In this document: positions 21,397-32,220 of the stretch, piece after piece | Layout: every line of letters starts with the position of its first letter | Position numbering within the stretch: the first letter of the stretch is position 1 | NCBI GenBank assembly: GCA_963681505.1 | Contig: OY811979.1 | Location: 6,018,910 to 6,082,909, forward strand | Direction: 5' to 3' | DNA: 64,000 nucleotides | Origin: Eunapius fragilis | Taxonomy: Eukaryota > Porifera > Demospongiae > Spongillida > Spongillidae | Notes under the pieces: generated by a model | The model's database searches: none | What the model was told of the DNA's origin: nothing | The model's input: the letters and a program-made list of their open reading frames with translations, nothing else | Translations under genes and position numbers: made by a program

Positions 21397-23060
21397 TACA
21401 GGGAGGACATGATATCCTAGGATACGTTGTCCGGCCGGAAAAGGTGTAAGTTCCTTATTGCCTGCACGTGGCTACCTGTAGAGTGTCTGCGAGGTTTAGA
21501 CGTTGCTTGAAATGTCGAAGAATAATTTGGCCAGAACCTTCCCTGACGATGATAAGCAAGATCTACCAGTGCTGTGATACACAGGAAGCTAGGTCAGAAA
21601 ATCAAGGATTGTCTTCTTGGAAACGGGTCTTTTGATAAGAACTTCAGATGGATGGTAAAGAGACGTGAATTTTCGCTGTTGAATTTGCCAAGTGTGGGTA
21701 TGAAGGATGTACTGGTGGTGCCAGCAAAAGATGAAAAGGTACAGCTTGGTTGACTCTACAGGCACTGCTTCACTTTAAAGATATATAAGCTATGCGCAAT
21801 AACAATGCGTGGGCATGCAGCAGGATGTGTTACAAAGGTGTTATAGTGTATTGGAGATTATTAATTCACTTCTTGGGAATTTCCGCATGGTGATTTATTT
21901 GAAGACTATTTGAACACTCTTATGGAAGTTCATGACAAACAGTTGTTTCATGCTGGCTACAGAAAAACCTTTTGTAACGGTGATTGATATATCCTATGTA
22001 CTTCCGTTACATCAATTCAGGTGCAAAGCATGTATTGTGGAATTCCTCGAAGTGTTGTTCTAGAGTTTGTGAAGGCTTGCACAACATGTCAGCTGCGCAG
22101 ACCACAACACATTACAGCTCCACTGAAACCAATCCTTGCTTTGGGCTTTATGTGTCGATTACAGGTTTGTCAGTTGCTTCTTGTTTATTGCATTGAGTTA
22201 TGTCAGTTGCTTCTTGTTTATTGCATTGAGTTATGTCAGTTGCTTCTTGTTTATTGCATTAAGTTATGTCAGTTGCTTCTTGTTTATTGCATTGAGTTAT
22301 GTCCAGTTACATTTGTAGATAGATTTCGAATTTAGAAATCCTGGTGGAAATACAGATTGTGATGGGGAATTTCCTAATGTAATTGTGGAACCAGATGGAG
22401 AGCATGACAATGATGAAGCAGCAACAAGTGATGTACATGAGAGTGATGCAGGTGGAGTTTTTCATAATGAAATTGAGGATGTGCACATTCTGAAACATAA
22501 CAGTGGTTGTGAAGATGACGAGGGAGTTACTATCGATAATGAAGATCGAACGAGGACACTGGGTTACCACATGGTTATCAAAAGGTGAAGTATATTTGAT
22601 GGACCTTTCATTTGCTGACCATCTACATTGAAATGCAAATGCTGACAAGGGAAATGGAATATCAGTCATTGCTCTTCCTGTTCAGCAGCAACGTGGTTCA
22701 ACAGTCTGTGGTGTGATGAGCATTGCATTTGCATACCATGCTGCAGCTGCAAGGAACAATGTACCTGAAGTTATATTTGATCAGCCTTTGATGTGGCAGC
22801 ATCTCATCGATTGAACTGAAAAGGAATATTATACCCCTTACCCAACTGCATCAAACACTAATGTAATCATGAGGAGCATGTGGAAAAAATTCACTATCCT
22901 GCTGCATTGCCATTGCAATCTACCCGAGTGTTATGATAGCAACATGATAGAGTGTGAAGTATGTGGCAAGTGGTTCCACTACAGATGTGTACAGCTGACA
23001 AAAGCACCTAAAACCATGTGGAAATGTTCCAATTGCTAACTCACTCTTTGATGGTCACTT
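21397..23060 (+). mobile_element. Ginger-related DNA transposon C (heavily decayed)
   Basis: It begins with a palindrome of the Ginger type (GGACATGATATCCTAGGATA, then CGTTGTCC, about 21403-21431). An ATG at 21512 starts a short coding remnant. A zinc-module segment follows (VKACTTCQLRRP, about 22069-22105), then a Ulp1-like segment with ISVIALPVQQQRGSTVCGV (about 22660-22720) and a PHD finger (CHCNLPECYDSNMIECEVCG, about 22900-22970) ending in WKCSNC and a stop at about 23039. Most of the integrase core is missing. The CCGG-flanked TIRs seen in copies A and B were not found. Confidence 0.72.
22165..22300 (+). repeat. 33-bp tandem repeat, four copies
   Basis: The unit TGTCAGTTGCTTCTTGTTTA followed by TTGCATTGAGTTA recurs four times, nearly perfectly. 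It lies just after a likely splice donor in the Ginger C remnant, so probably within an intron. Confidence 0.93.
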
Positions 23061-23179
23061 TGTATTCATCAACTACTTGTTTATCAACTTAATACAATGA
23101 TAATAATATACTGGTAGATAATGCTTGTATATATGATCATTATATGGCTTTGAAGAAATAGGTAAGACAGCTGTATTTA

Positions 23180-23996
23180 AGTTGGCATGGCCATTATAAA
23201 GCCGGCTAGGTGGCCCGCTTAAAAACCGGCTGGCTAGACTGTTTTAAAGCCAGAAAGGTGGCCCGCTTAAAAAATGGCTGGCCCGGTTTAATGCAGGCCA
23301 GCTAGCCGGTTTTAAAGGAGGAGTTGGCGTATAAAAGGAGAATGGATCCAAAAATTTCAACCGGCTGTGCGAATGTTTTAGATTAAAATAAAAAAAGTGG
23401 CTTAGAGCTAGAGGCTTGGCAACAACAGTTACAGCGTACAAGTTCAAGCACGCATGCATGTTTTGAATGCCATTTCATGCAACAATACCATTTTTGAAGT
23501 TCGTAACACTAAGTTAACAAACTGGATCACATGTTCGTATAATGGCGACCTCTTCACCAGAAGATACGTAATCTAGGTTTAGACTGCATCTGCAAGGGTC
23601 CTTTTCCTCTTGAGAGGAAAAGGAAACGTTTCTGAGTAGATTTGAGGAAGCGAAGCAACTATAGCTACTTGCACCTGGTTGCAAGCGGAAAGCTACTATC
23701 AGCTACTTTGCTGGACCTGTCTGTTTCGAGAACAAATAAACGCGCGCGATAGAGTACTAAGAAGTACTTGATCTGCCCGTCTTAACAACGCAAAAACGAT
23801 GTAGCCAGCAAGTCTGGGTGAGAATCCTAACAGCTTACAAAACTACGCCATTCTGAGGATGTTGAGCTCACGTGATTTCCGGTTGCGCGAATTTTCGCAT
23901 CGATCGGCAGGCGTGTGCTGAGGCCTGCGCTAGTATTTACTCTCGATATCCTCCTTTAAAGTAGGCCGAGCCGGCCAATGTTAAAATCGGGCCGTA
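23180..23996. mobile_element. Non-autonomous element with palindromic GC-rich ends
   Basis: The left end (23180-23330) is an array of palindromes of the type AAACCGGCTAGCCGGTTTTA with the core CTAG. The right end (23949-23996) carries related inverted units (GGCCGAGCCGGCC and CCTCCTTTAAAG, the latter matching TTTAAAGGAGG at 23314). The interior has no coding capacity. The subterminal architecture resembles the Ginger elements, but no TSD was identified. Confidence 0.5.
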
Positions 23997-24050
23997 ACAT
24001 ATACATAATACAGACATAATAATATATACATACACACACCATCATGGATC

Positions 24051-24500
24051 AGCGGCGGATCCAGGGGGCGGGGCACTCGGGCACGTGCCCTCTCCTTCCT
24101 TCCATTTATGTTATAACTTTTCGGATCGCAATAATAGCTACTCTTATTCATACCCACACGTAGTCTCGTACCCAGACCGTCTATGACGTAAGCGATTATC
24201 GCTGTGAACACTACAGTAGCGATAATCGCTTACGTCATAGACGGTCTGGGTACAAGACTAACCCGCACGCATGAACTCTAGTCTCGTCCCCAGACCCAGA
24301 TTCCCAACAGCTGCGGGTCACCGCTACGTGATCATACCCCCTCGCTTCTTGTATCGGGCCAGAAACCGACAGCAACCCCCCCCCCCCCCTCCCCCGCCGC
24401 ATTTCGTATCTGGCCAGAGGCCGACCCCACCCCAGCACACCCACCTTCCTGCCTCCCCCCCCCCCCCCCCCCCCCCCCTTTAAAACCTGGATCCGCTGCT
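24051..24500. mobile_element. MITE-like element with GCGGATCCAGG ends
   Basis: Left end AGCGGCGGATCCAGG (24051) and right end CCTGGATCCGCTGCT (24486-24500) form a 15-bp inverted repeat with one mismatch. Related GGCGGATCCAGG ends occur at 47001 and, as GGCGGATACA, at 59319. The inside contains a hairpin (24164-24260), two poly(C) runs and no gene. Confidence 0.55.
24164..24260. repeat. Near-perfect 44-bp-arm hairpin with TAGTCTCG ends
   Basis: The arms begin TAGTCTCGTACCCAGACCGT and close with the inverse ending GGGTACAAGACTA. A loop of about 9 bp separates them. The end motif TAGTCTCGTACCCAGACC recurs at 24284 and 26895. Confidence 0.9.
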
Positions 24501-24656
24501 ACGAATGATATGCTTGCGGCTAGGCACAGGCTTACTCAGGCAACGACAGTGAATCATCATCATCCAATGAAGACGTCAGGCAGAGAGGCGCTGGCCTGTT
24601 CCGTCGTCTCCGGGCCGTCTCTGCCATTTGGTGGTCAATAGCGGTTTTTTTTTTTG

Positions 24657-24674
24657 GGGGGGGGGGGGGGGGGG
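24657..24674. repeat. poly(T)-poly(G) tract
   Basis: A run of about 11 T followed by about 20 G. Confidence 0.9.
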
Positions 24675-24990
24675 TATGGTGCGGGTTAAACTTAACACAA
24701 CACCCTCCCCCCCCAACCCTTCGATAATCTGTAGTGAATAAATCATTTCTTTACCTGCCACGCCCCTTTTATGCGTCACCAGTGTGTATAGTCTCGTTCT
24801 CAGACAAACGTTTATATTATTTCCTAATTGTACACCCACATTGAAGCATAAAACTGACTCAGACATTCCATTCATTAAGGTGTGTGTGGGTGTATGCATG
24901 TGCTTAAAAGTACATGTTCAGATCATTGTGGTCTGTTAAGTCAAGAGATAAACAGGTCTAGAGTCATGCGCACTTCATACACACACCAAG

Positions 24991-24991
<1 letters not shown>

Positions 24992-25046
<55 letters not shown>
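24992..25046. repeat. (CA)n microsatellite
   Basis: Nearly pure CA dinucleotide repeat just upstream of the LINE remnant. Confidence 0.95.
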
Positions 25047-25071
25047 TGCCATGATATACAGCAGGGCTGGC

Positions 25072-26568
25072 ATGAACCTTTTCACTTAACTTATTGCTAA
25101 GGTGTGGTAGAGTTCCATCTGATTGGAAAATTGCCTATGTCTGTCCTATTTTTAAAAAAGGTGATCGCAAGCTTCCATCTAACTATCGACCTGTCTCTCT
25201 TACAAGTATTTGTGGCAAGGTTATGGAAAGTATCATATCTGATTCAATGATTGCCTTTCTGAGGGCTAACCATCTCCTATCTGATGAACAATATGGCTTT
25301 TTGGCTAAGCGCTCTACTTGCACCCAATTATTAACAACCTTAAATGATTATACTTTGCTGGCTGACAATAAAATGAGAGTTGATGCTGTATACATTGACT
25401 TCGCTAAGGCTTTTGATTCAGTTTCTCATTCTAAGCTTCTTTTAAAAGCCAAATTGTATGGATTTACTTCTCATTTATTGGATTGGTTATCCTCTTTTCT
25501 CTCTGATCGGTTTCAATGTGTATATATTCATGAATCTCAGTCCACTCTACTTCCTGTCATAAGTGGTGTGCCTCAAGGCTCTGTTCTAGGTCCTCTACTC
25601 TTTCTAATATACATCAATGACCTACCTGACTGTCTCACACCACCTGTAAAGGTGAAAATCTTTGCTGATGATACTAAACTATACTCTGCTCGTTACAGTA
25701 CAGAAGATCCTGCGTTCTCAAACTCTCTATCTGAATTTTGTAACTGGTCTTCCAAGTGGCAGCTAAACATTGCTTTTCAAAAATGTAATGTCATCTCATT
25801 TGGAAATCTAGCAGTCCCATCTATCAAGTATTCTTTATCAAGCGTAGTCTTAGAAGAAGTATCTTCTATTCGTGATCTTGGTGTCTTTCTTTCATCTGAT
25901 TTAAAGTTTCACATTCACTGCTCGGCTATTGCTGCTAAAGCACATCATCGATGTGCTCTTCTTTTGAAGGGTTTTCACTCAAATGATGCTTCAATACTTT
26001 TAAAGCTGTTCACTACCTATGTTAGGCCACTTCTTGAGTCAAACACTCAGGTGTGGAATCCATGGCTTCATCAAGACATTCATTCCATTGAAAAGGTCCA
26101 ACGCTTCTTTACTAGAGCTGTTTGCAGAAGAGCTAAGCTTTCATATATGGATTATGGCACTCGGCTAAGAAATTTAAATCTTCAATCTCTTGAATATCGC
26201 AGGGTATTCTTTGACCTTGTGATGTGTTACAAGATAGTGTTTCACCTTGTTGATGTCGATGTATCTGACTTCTTTGTTATCAACTCTCATGTTCATTTTA
26301 CCAGAGGTAACCACTTTAAGCTCAAGTCCAGATCATTACCACATCATAATTTTCGTCTAAACTTTTTTTCAGAACGTGTCATACCAATTTGGAACTCTTT
26401 GCCCAACTCAGTGGTGTCTGCATCCTCCGTCTGTGCATTTAAAGCTCATCTGAGTCATGTTGACCTTACCCCCTTTTGTAAACTATTCCCTTATAAATAG
26501 TTTAGGCAGTTTATAAGTGCATTTCCTAATGCCATTACTTGCCTTTTTGGTGTAAATTTACCAAATAA

Positions 26569-26600
<32 letters not shown>
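25072..26600 (+). mobile_element. 5'-truncated LINE (CR1/Jockey-type reverse transcriptase)
   Basis: The open frame, from about 25072 to 26500, has RT motifs in order: PIFKKGDRKLPSNYRPVSL, IDFAKAFDSVSH, GVPQGSVLGPLLFLIYINDL and IFADDTKLYS, then a typical C-terminal region (VWNP, RRVFFDLVMCYKIV, ERVIPIWNSLP). This is the CR1/Jockey-like layout. The endonuclease is missing, so the copy is 5'-truncated, as usual for LINEs. A short 3' region ends in (ATT)n at about 26571-26600. The remaining frame is open, so the copy is young. Clade assignment is by memory of motifs. Confidence 0.88.
26571..26600 (+). repeat. (ATT)n microsatellite tail of the LINE
   Basis: About nine ATT units at the 3' end of the LINE, in place of a poly(A) tail. 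Confidence 0.9.
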
Positions 26601-26693
26601 GGTATAGAGGCATCATGCAGCTATTCACCACTTTCATTAAATTCGATTCCATGTACTCCATGTATTTTATACATTTGGACCTAGTGTGAGAGA

Positions 26694-26792
26694 GTATGTG
26701 TGTTGGGTGTGTATGTGTGTGTATGTTTGTGTCTGTGCATGTGTGTGTGTGTTTGCGTGCACGTGTGTGTGTGAACTCATGGGTACATGAGA
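26694..26792. repeat. (TG)n-rich microsatellite
   Basis: Imperfect GTGTGT and TGTATG repeats. The surrounding 26600-26890 has no other recognisable feature. Confidence 0.85.
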
Positions 26793-27029
26793 GCAGTTGG
26801 ATGTGAATAATATTACACTCAATTACTTTTCTCTCAGGATTTATATCTAACATTATAAAAGCACTTAGAATTGCTTGAATAAAGGTACCTACCTACATAG
26901 TCTCGTACCCAGACCCTGGTTCCCACAGCTGCGGGTGGATGACATCACCGCTACATGGAAAGAGGGTCTGGAAGAATGCTCGCATCCAGTTGTTTCTGCG
27001 TGGGCGTTTGATTAAGCGTGACGTCATAG

Positions 27030-28243
27030 GTGTCACAGCGACACTCATTTGTTATCGCTCCATCATGTTATTCAATTCACGCGCCCTTAGAAGTATGGAT
27101 TGCTGCAAACTACATGGTAGATATTGTAGATGAATTGCATAAATACATTCCAAAGACCACAAGTGTCCAGACCTTCCAAGTCAATACTGAAGGTGGAGGG
27201 TCAGAAGTTGTCCCCCTCAATATTGACCACTTCTACCACATTCTGATTGGTGGTGACCAGTTGACAGCTGCCAGAATTCGTTGTGGCCAAGGTATTCTCT
27301 CAAACTCAGTAAATGGATGATAGTGTGTGAGGGACTTATTCCTATCATTGAAGACTGGCACACAAAACTGTGCAGTTACATGAAGGTAGTGTATGGTGAA
27401 GCTTGCATGTGAAAGGGGAGGGTTTAGATGGTGTGTACAATGTACATGATAGTAAAGAAGAGTAGACTACACAGAGCCATGTGTTAATGATATTCATTGG
27501 TATGAATTCACCACCACAGGTGAGATGGAGAAGACTGTACAAGTCCTGCTCAACTATTGATGGAGGATCGCTATTCCAGCTAAGGAATGTCATAAACAGG
27601 CGTAATGTAGTGTCTGATGTCTCCAAAGACCTCACTGCTTGTGAGGAATTTCTAGAACTTGTGGTAGTGGGTCATGTCTTAGCAGCTGCTGTTCAGAATG
27701 TGGGTGTTGCAAACACAAGGCAGCTATCTGACAAGATAATATCTTCTGCTGATCCTATAGCAGCTGTGAGGAGTATTGTGGAGACATTGTGCAGTCAGGC
27801 TGTCTGTGTTTCCCTTACCAAAGCAGTCAAAAAAAGCCATGCAGTGGACAAAATGACAACGTTTTGGAATATGCACGAGTAACCCTATATTTAGGTTTGC
27901 TTCTACTGGATTTTAAGGATGCCATAAAGGAAGGTGATGGAACTAGAGTACTACGATGCTGGAAATCATCTTTCGGGCCACAGGTCATAAGAGCTATTGT
28001 ATTGAAGTCTTCATCTTTTTGATGCAATACTATTACACCCTCCCACCAAGACATGCAGAGCAAATGCAAAAAAAAAAAAACATTCCAGCGGATCTCCGTA
28101 TGGAGCATATGAACCATCTTATCAAAGATGCAGTTAGCCACCTTGGAGCAAACAAACACCCAAACAATAATAATGAGAGCCATGCTGCCCTTTATCGTCT
28201 GACTGACTACTCAAATAGGCTGCCTTCAACCCTTTCGCGTTAA
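27030..28243 (+). pseudogene. DUF6589-like gene remnant
   Basis: Open pieces show the hallmark strings of the DUF6589 family as I remember it: HILIGGDQLTAARIRCGQG (about 27240-27295), GLIPIIEDWHTKL (about 27330), QLRNVINRRNVVSDVSKDLT (about 27575-27635), LLLLDFKDAIKEGDG (about 27895-27940) and NIPADLRMEHMNHLIKDAV (about 28080-28136). The pieces lie in different frames, with short non-coding stretches at about 27320-27480 and 27880-27960, so the gene is either spliced or decayed. Function is unknown; such proteins are common in invertebrate and fungal genomes and often sit in repeats. Confidence 0.65.
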
Positions 28244-28257
28244 GATTTGCTACCTAT

Positions 28258-28430
28258 AAACACAGATGTACAGGAACATGTCCCAGTACACCTGAACAAA
28301 ATGCACGTGCAATGCGATCATCTTGTACCTGATCTTTCATCAAAGCAATTAGCGGTGACACAACTATCACGATACTCCAAGGGTAGCACTGCGAAACAAA
28401 AAACGATTTCCCGCTACCTGTAGGAAGGCT
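28258..28430 (-). pseudogene. RecQ-like helicase fragment (motifs I and Ia)
   Basis: Reading the minus strand from about 28430, the translation gives LPTGSGKSFFVSQCYPWSIV (Walker A: TGSGKS), followed directly by VVSPLIALMKDQV, the motif Ia region typical of RecQ-family ATPases. The fragment is too short for a complete helicase, with no DEXH box in reach. It lies tail-to-tail with the DUF6589-like remnant. Confidence 0.75.
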
Positions 28431-29337
28431 TATATAGCTATTTAACAGTCCATACTGATGACTTGAATGTTATCAATTACGTAGATATTCCATGCTGTGC
28501 AAATTGAGTGGATGAGGAGTCCATTTTTTGTCCTTCATGACAAGACCGCCCTCTGTCAGGTCGAGGCTGAAACACGTCTGCACTCATGAAAGCTCTTTTT
28601 GCTCTGCAATGCATTTGCAAATAATGTATACTTGTTATACCTTAAAATATATGTAATATAAAGATATTAAAACTGTCTAGCTATTTTCTTACGGCAAAGA
28701 AAATAGCTAGACCACCAAAAGGAGGGGCAAATAGTGTGGGAAGACATGCACGAGATTAAGCGTTGTACAATTGCGAGGATACATGGATTTATATATCTGC
28801 TTTTTATGCATGCGTAACCCCAGAAGGTCGATTTAGCTAGACACTGTCCGGCCCATATTTATAAATTTAATTGTGAGTTGGACAGTCATCATCTCATATG
28901 CCATGCAACACAAGTACTTTCATTGAGGCGGTATTCTCTTCATATGCTTGTACTAATGTACTTCTGGTACCAATTCCATATTTAAAGAAGTGTTCCTTAT
29001 ACCTGTGATATGCTCCAATGGTGACTGATGGCAGCTACAGGCTCAGTATCCACATGTTTCTGCAGATCATAAACATGCACATGTAACCCCCCTTAATTGG
29101 CATTTTCATAGCCTTGTGCGTACAAAGCCCATGTACTTAGTTAACCTTACTTTGCTGAAGGTGTGAGTTGTGAGTAGTAACGGAGAATGCGTACGGGGAA
29201 TGCTTACTGGTATGAGGCCAATGGGATTATATTTATATCTATCGTAAACCACTAAAGGTGCATGGAGGTAGGGTGGGTTAACCCCACCCCCCAAATTTTT
29301 TTCTGGCTACGAGCCTTCCTGATGCTGGGAAAGGGGG
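28431..29337. other. Non-coding stretch with a small hairpin
   Basis: No gene recognised. It contains a perfect hairpin at about 28677-28712 (TCTAGCTATTTTCTT, 6-base loop, then the complement). A MITE or a fragment of the candidate element is possible. Confidence 0.4.

Positions 29338-29367
<30 letters not shown>
29338..29367. repeat. poly(G) tract
   Basis: About 30 consecutive G. Confidence 0.95.
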
Positions 29368-29368
<1 letters not shown>

Positions 29369-29606
29369 GTAGCTTAATGGAGCCACCCCAACGTTAACTT
29401 CCCTCTCTTACATAGCTGCATATCTACCTCTTTTGCTATGCTTCTCTAATAAACTTGCTTTCTTGTAAAGGCGGGACTTATGAACCAAGGTAGGCATTGC
29501 TAAGAGCGAGGTACTTATATATGTTTGATCTGGGGACGAGACCGCAACAAATTAATTAGGATGCAAAAAAAAATTGAGAATTTAATAACAGTGTAATAGA
29601 CAACGG

Positions 29607-29934
29607 CATTGATTCAAATATCGAGATCATATAAGAAGAACACAAGCGGAATTGCTTATCTCTAGAAATTGAACTTTATTAAACAATGAAACATTGGAGG
29701 GAAAAGCAATTTTTCAATGTCTGAAAAAATTGAAACGATTGAAATTAGGAAATGGCGGAAATATACAGTGCATTGATTCAAAAATTGAGATCTATCAAGA
29801 CGAATACAGGCGGAATTGCTTACCTGCATGAATTGAATTTGATGAAACAATGAAATATTGGAAGAAAAAGCAAATTCTCAATTTCTGAAAAAATTGAAAC
29901 CAATGAAATTTAGGAGTGGCGGAAATATACACGG
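29607..29934. repeat. 164-bp tandem duplication
   Basis: Two diverged copies, both starting CATTGATTCAAA (29607 and 29771), contain GCGGAATTGCTTA and end ATGGCGGAAATATACA-like. Similar GGCGGAAA..ACACGGAC pieces recur at 29915-29950 and 34520-34620. Confidence 0.85.
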
Positions 29935-30337
29935 ACATACACGGACCCATTTTATTGCCATTTTTCGATCTTTCGTTTAATGACATAATCACAATTTGCC
30001 AGACATTCGCCTCAATTTCGATGGCAGCTTGGATTGGAAAGTCGAGAATTTGAACGATTGCGTAAAATTGGTTCAATTATTGGTTTTGTCAAGTATAAAA
30101 AATTTTTTAATCGAACATTTGAAATTTTGGTATGGAATCGAAGTGTGTCCGGAATGGAATCGGGCTTTCTAATAACTACGAAGCCATACCTATATCCCGG
30201 TTGCCGTTCTATAGCCTAGCTGCATATTTACTGTGGGTTCTAGCACCGCGAGACTATACGGGTGAGAAACTATACAGCCTGAATTATTCTTCCTTTAGCA
30301 TATGTCGGCGGCCCCACATTTCGTATGGGCGAGCTTG
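29935..30337. other. Non-coding stretch, nothing recognised
   Basis: AT-rich sequence with ACACGGAC motifs at its start. No gene identified. Confidence 0.35.
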
Positions 30338-30421
30338 GCCAATGAACTTGACCTTCCTCCGGCCTCATAAACAACTTATAGCACAGACGCGCGCGCGCAC
30401 GCATGCACACCCATACCCACC

Positions 30422-30424
<3 letters not shown>

Positions 30425-30513
<89 letters not shown>

Positions 30514-30545
30514 CACACACATGCACGCAGACGCACGCACGTACA
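30425..30545. repeat. (CA)n microsatellite
   Basis: About 100 bp of CA dinucleotide repeat with a few G interruptions at its right edge. Confidence 0.96.
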
Positions 30546-30614
30546 CACTCCAACTGCGCGTGGATCTTTAAGTGTCGTGAAACAATTAACAAGATTCCGA
30601 TCGGCCCGCAGCTT

Positions 30615-30714
30615 CTATTTAGCAAACGCGCGTATTAGGATAGAGCCAGCGAATACCTATACATCTATTTAGCAAACGCGCGTATTAGGATAGAGCCAGC
30701 GAATACCTATACAA
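30615..30714. repeat. 50-bp tandem duplication
   Basis: Two copies of a 50-bp unit starting CTATTTAGCAAACGCGCGTA (30615 and 30665), practically identical. Confidence 0.95.
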
Positions 30715-31694
30715 CGTAATAACTCTTCATGAATACAGATTTCAGTTGTTAGATAAAGTTTGATTTATTACCGTTAGCGCACGACACCCAGTAAACAGGC
30801 ACATCCCTTCTGCTTATGTAATGATAGCGATACCATTATTTGAGATGTCGACGTCGTGAAATTAACGGTTAGCAGACAGTATATGTGGCCTCTATAAATT
30901 TTAGTATATATATCCCTACGACGAATATATCATTAGTGAAACTGCATACGCTTAGAAAGCTAAGACAGCAAGACTCGTTACCCTCATTCGATCGGACATA
31001 AATTATATTTCGTATTATGACCATTACTTATTTGTCTAGCTTGCATTGGTTTAATTATATCATTAATGGTAGCAATGGATATGTTATATGAAAAAGGTAC
31101 TATGCACCCCTTGTTGTTATATATCTATAGTGACGTTACACAGGTATCATGCACCACTATTATAATAAACATAACAAAAGAGGGTGCATAGTAAATGAAA
31201 GCAGACGACTCGCAAGACATTGCTTTGAATATGCAGAGCGTGGCATTTAAATTTCGTGGAAGCGCATGAAAGAAAGAAGGGGCTGCGTGACAAGAACGGC
31301 GATCCAGAAAGCAAAAGGTCTTACAGAAAGGCCCGGTGCCTTCAATCTTTCGTAAGTTACTAGTAACTAGTTAGGGGTCTTGGTGGATGAATCAATTATC
31401 AAAACACTTGATAGACTATTGCAATGCATGTATTATACCAATACATGGTTGGCCAATATACTGGCCAAGCAAGATAATTTTGTATTAGCTTCAGTTTTAT
31501 TTTGTGCAGACAAGCCACATGATGTTTGTGAGAGTAATTTCAGATTGGTGAGTACTATACCTTACACACATATATTACCAATGGGTTGTTTCTCAGTGGT
31601 AAGGGCTACAAAACAATAGGCATTCCTATCAAGGAATAGCACTGGCATCAAACCAGTGCCAAAAGGTAACAAGCTGGGATAGACCTGAGTCATG

Positions 31695-31852
31695 ATAGAG
31701 AGGGACACGAGAGAGAGGGAGGAAAGAGAGAGAGAGGGAGGGAGGGTGAGATGGAGGGAGGGAGTGAGAGAGGGAGAGAGAGAGGGAGAAAGAGAGAAAG
31801 GGAGAGAGAGGGAGAGAGGGGAAAGAGAGTGAGAGAGTGGGGGGTGAGAAAG
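31695..31852. repeat. (GA)n and GGGA purine-rich repeat
   Basis: Degenerate GAGAGGGAG repeats over about 155 bp. Confidence 0.93.
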
Positions 31853-32132
31853 GAGTGACAGGATCCATTTTTGTCATTGCAAACCCATCCATTAGACCAC
31901 CACAACCCTAACCAGTGGCCATGCAGGGATTTAACCCATTGTTCATTTGTATGCGTTATGGTACCCAGCTCTCCATAGACACCCAGTAGAATGCATCTTT
32001 TATACATGCTGTGGGAAATCAAATTTTTCATGTCCGAACAGTGTGGACAATGACCACTTTTTGAAGGCTTATACGATACTAGGTTATAGAACGTTAACGT
32101 GGTTGATCAGATACACTAAATACTGTACCTTT

Positions 32133-32220
32133 GAAGCAAACACGTGCACGGGATTACGAATCAGTTGTTAAGATTAGAAGCAAACACGTGCACGGGATTA
32201 CGAATCAGTTGTTAAGATTA
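32133..32220. repeat. 43-bp tandem duplication
   Basis: Two identical copies of GAAGCAAACACGTGCACGGG followed by ATTACGAATCAGTTGTTAAGATTA. Confidence 0.95.

Larger units (their letters stand above)
26895..29543 (+). mobile_element. Candidate transposon carrying DUF6589-like and RecQ-like sequences
   Basis: The left end has TAGTCTCGTACCCAGACC (26895). An inverse, imperfect end (GATCTGGGGACGAGACCG) lies at about 29526-29543, matching 14 of 18 positions. Between them are a DUF6589-like coding remnant (plus strand) and a RecQ-like helicase fragment (minus strand). The same end motif flanks a short hairpin at 24164-24260. A TSD was not found and the superfamily is unknown, so the boundaries are tentative. 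Confidence 0.4.

Noticed and set aside
30270-30672. His/Thr- and Cys/Val-rich open frames around 30.4-30.6 kb
   Set aside because: Translations of a CA microsatellite.
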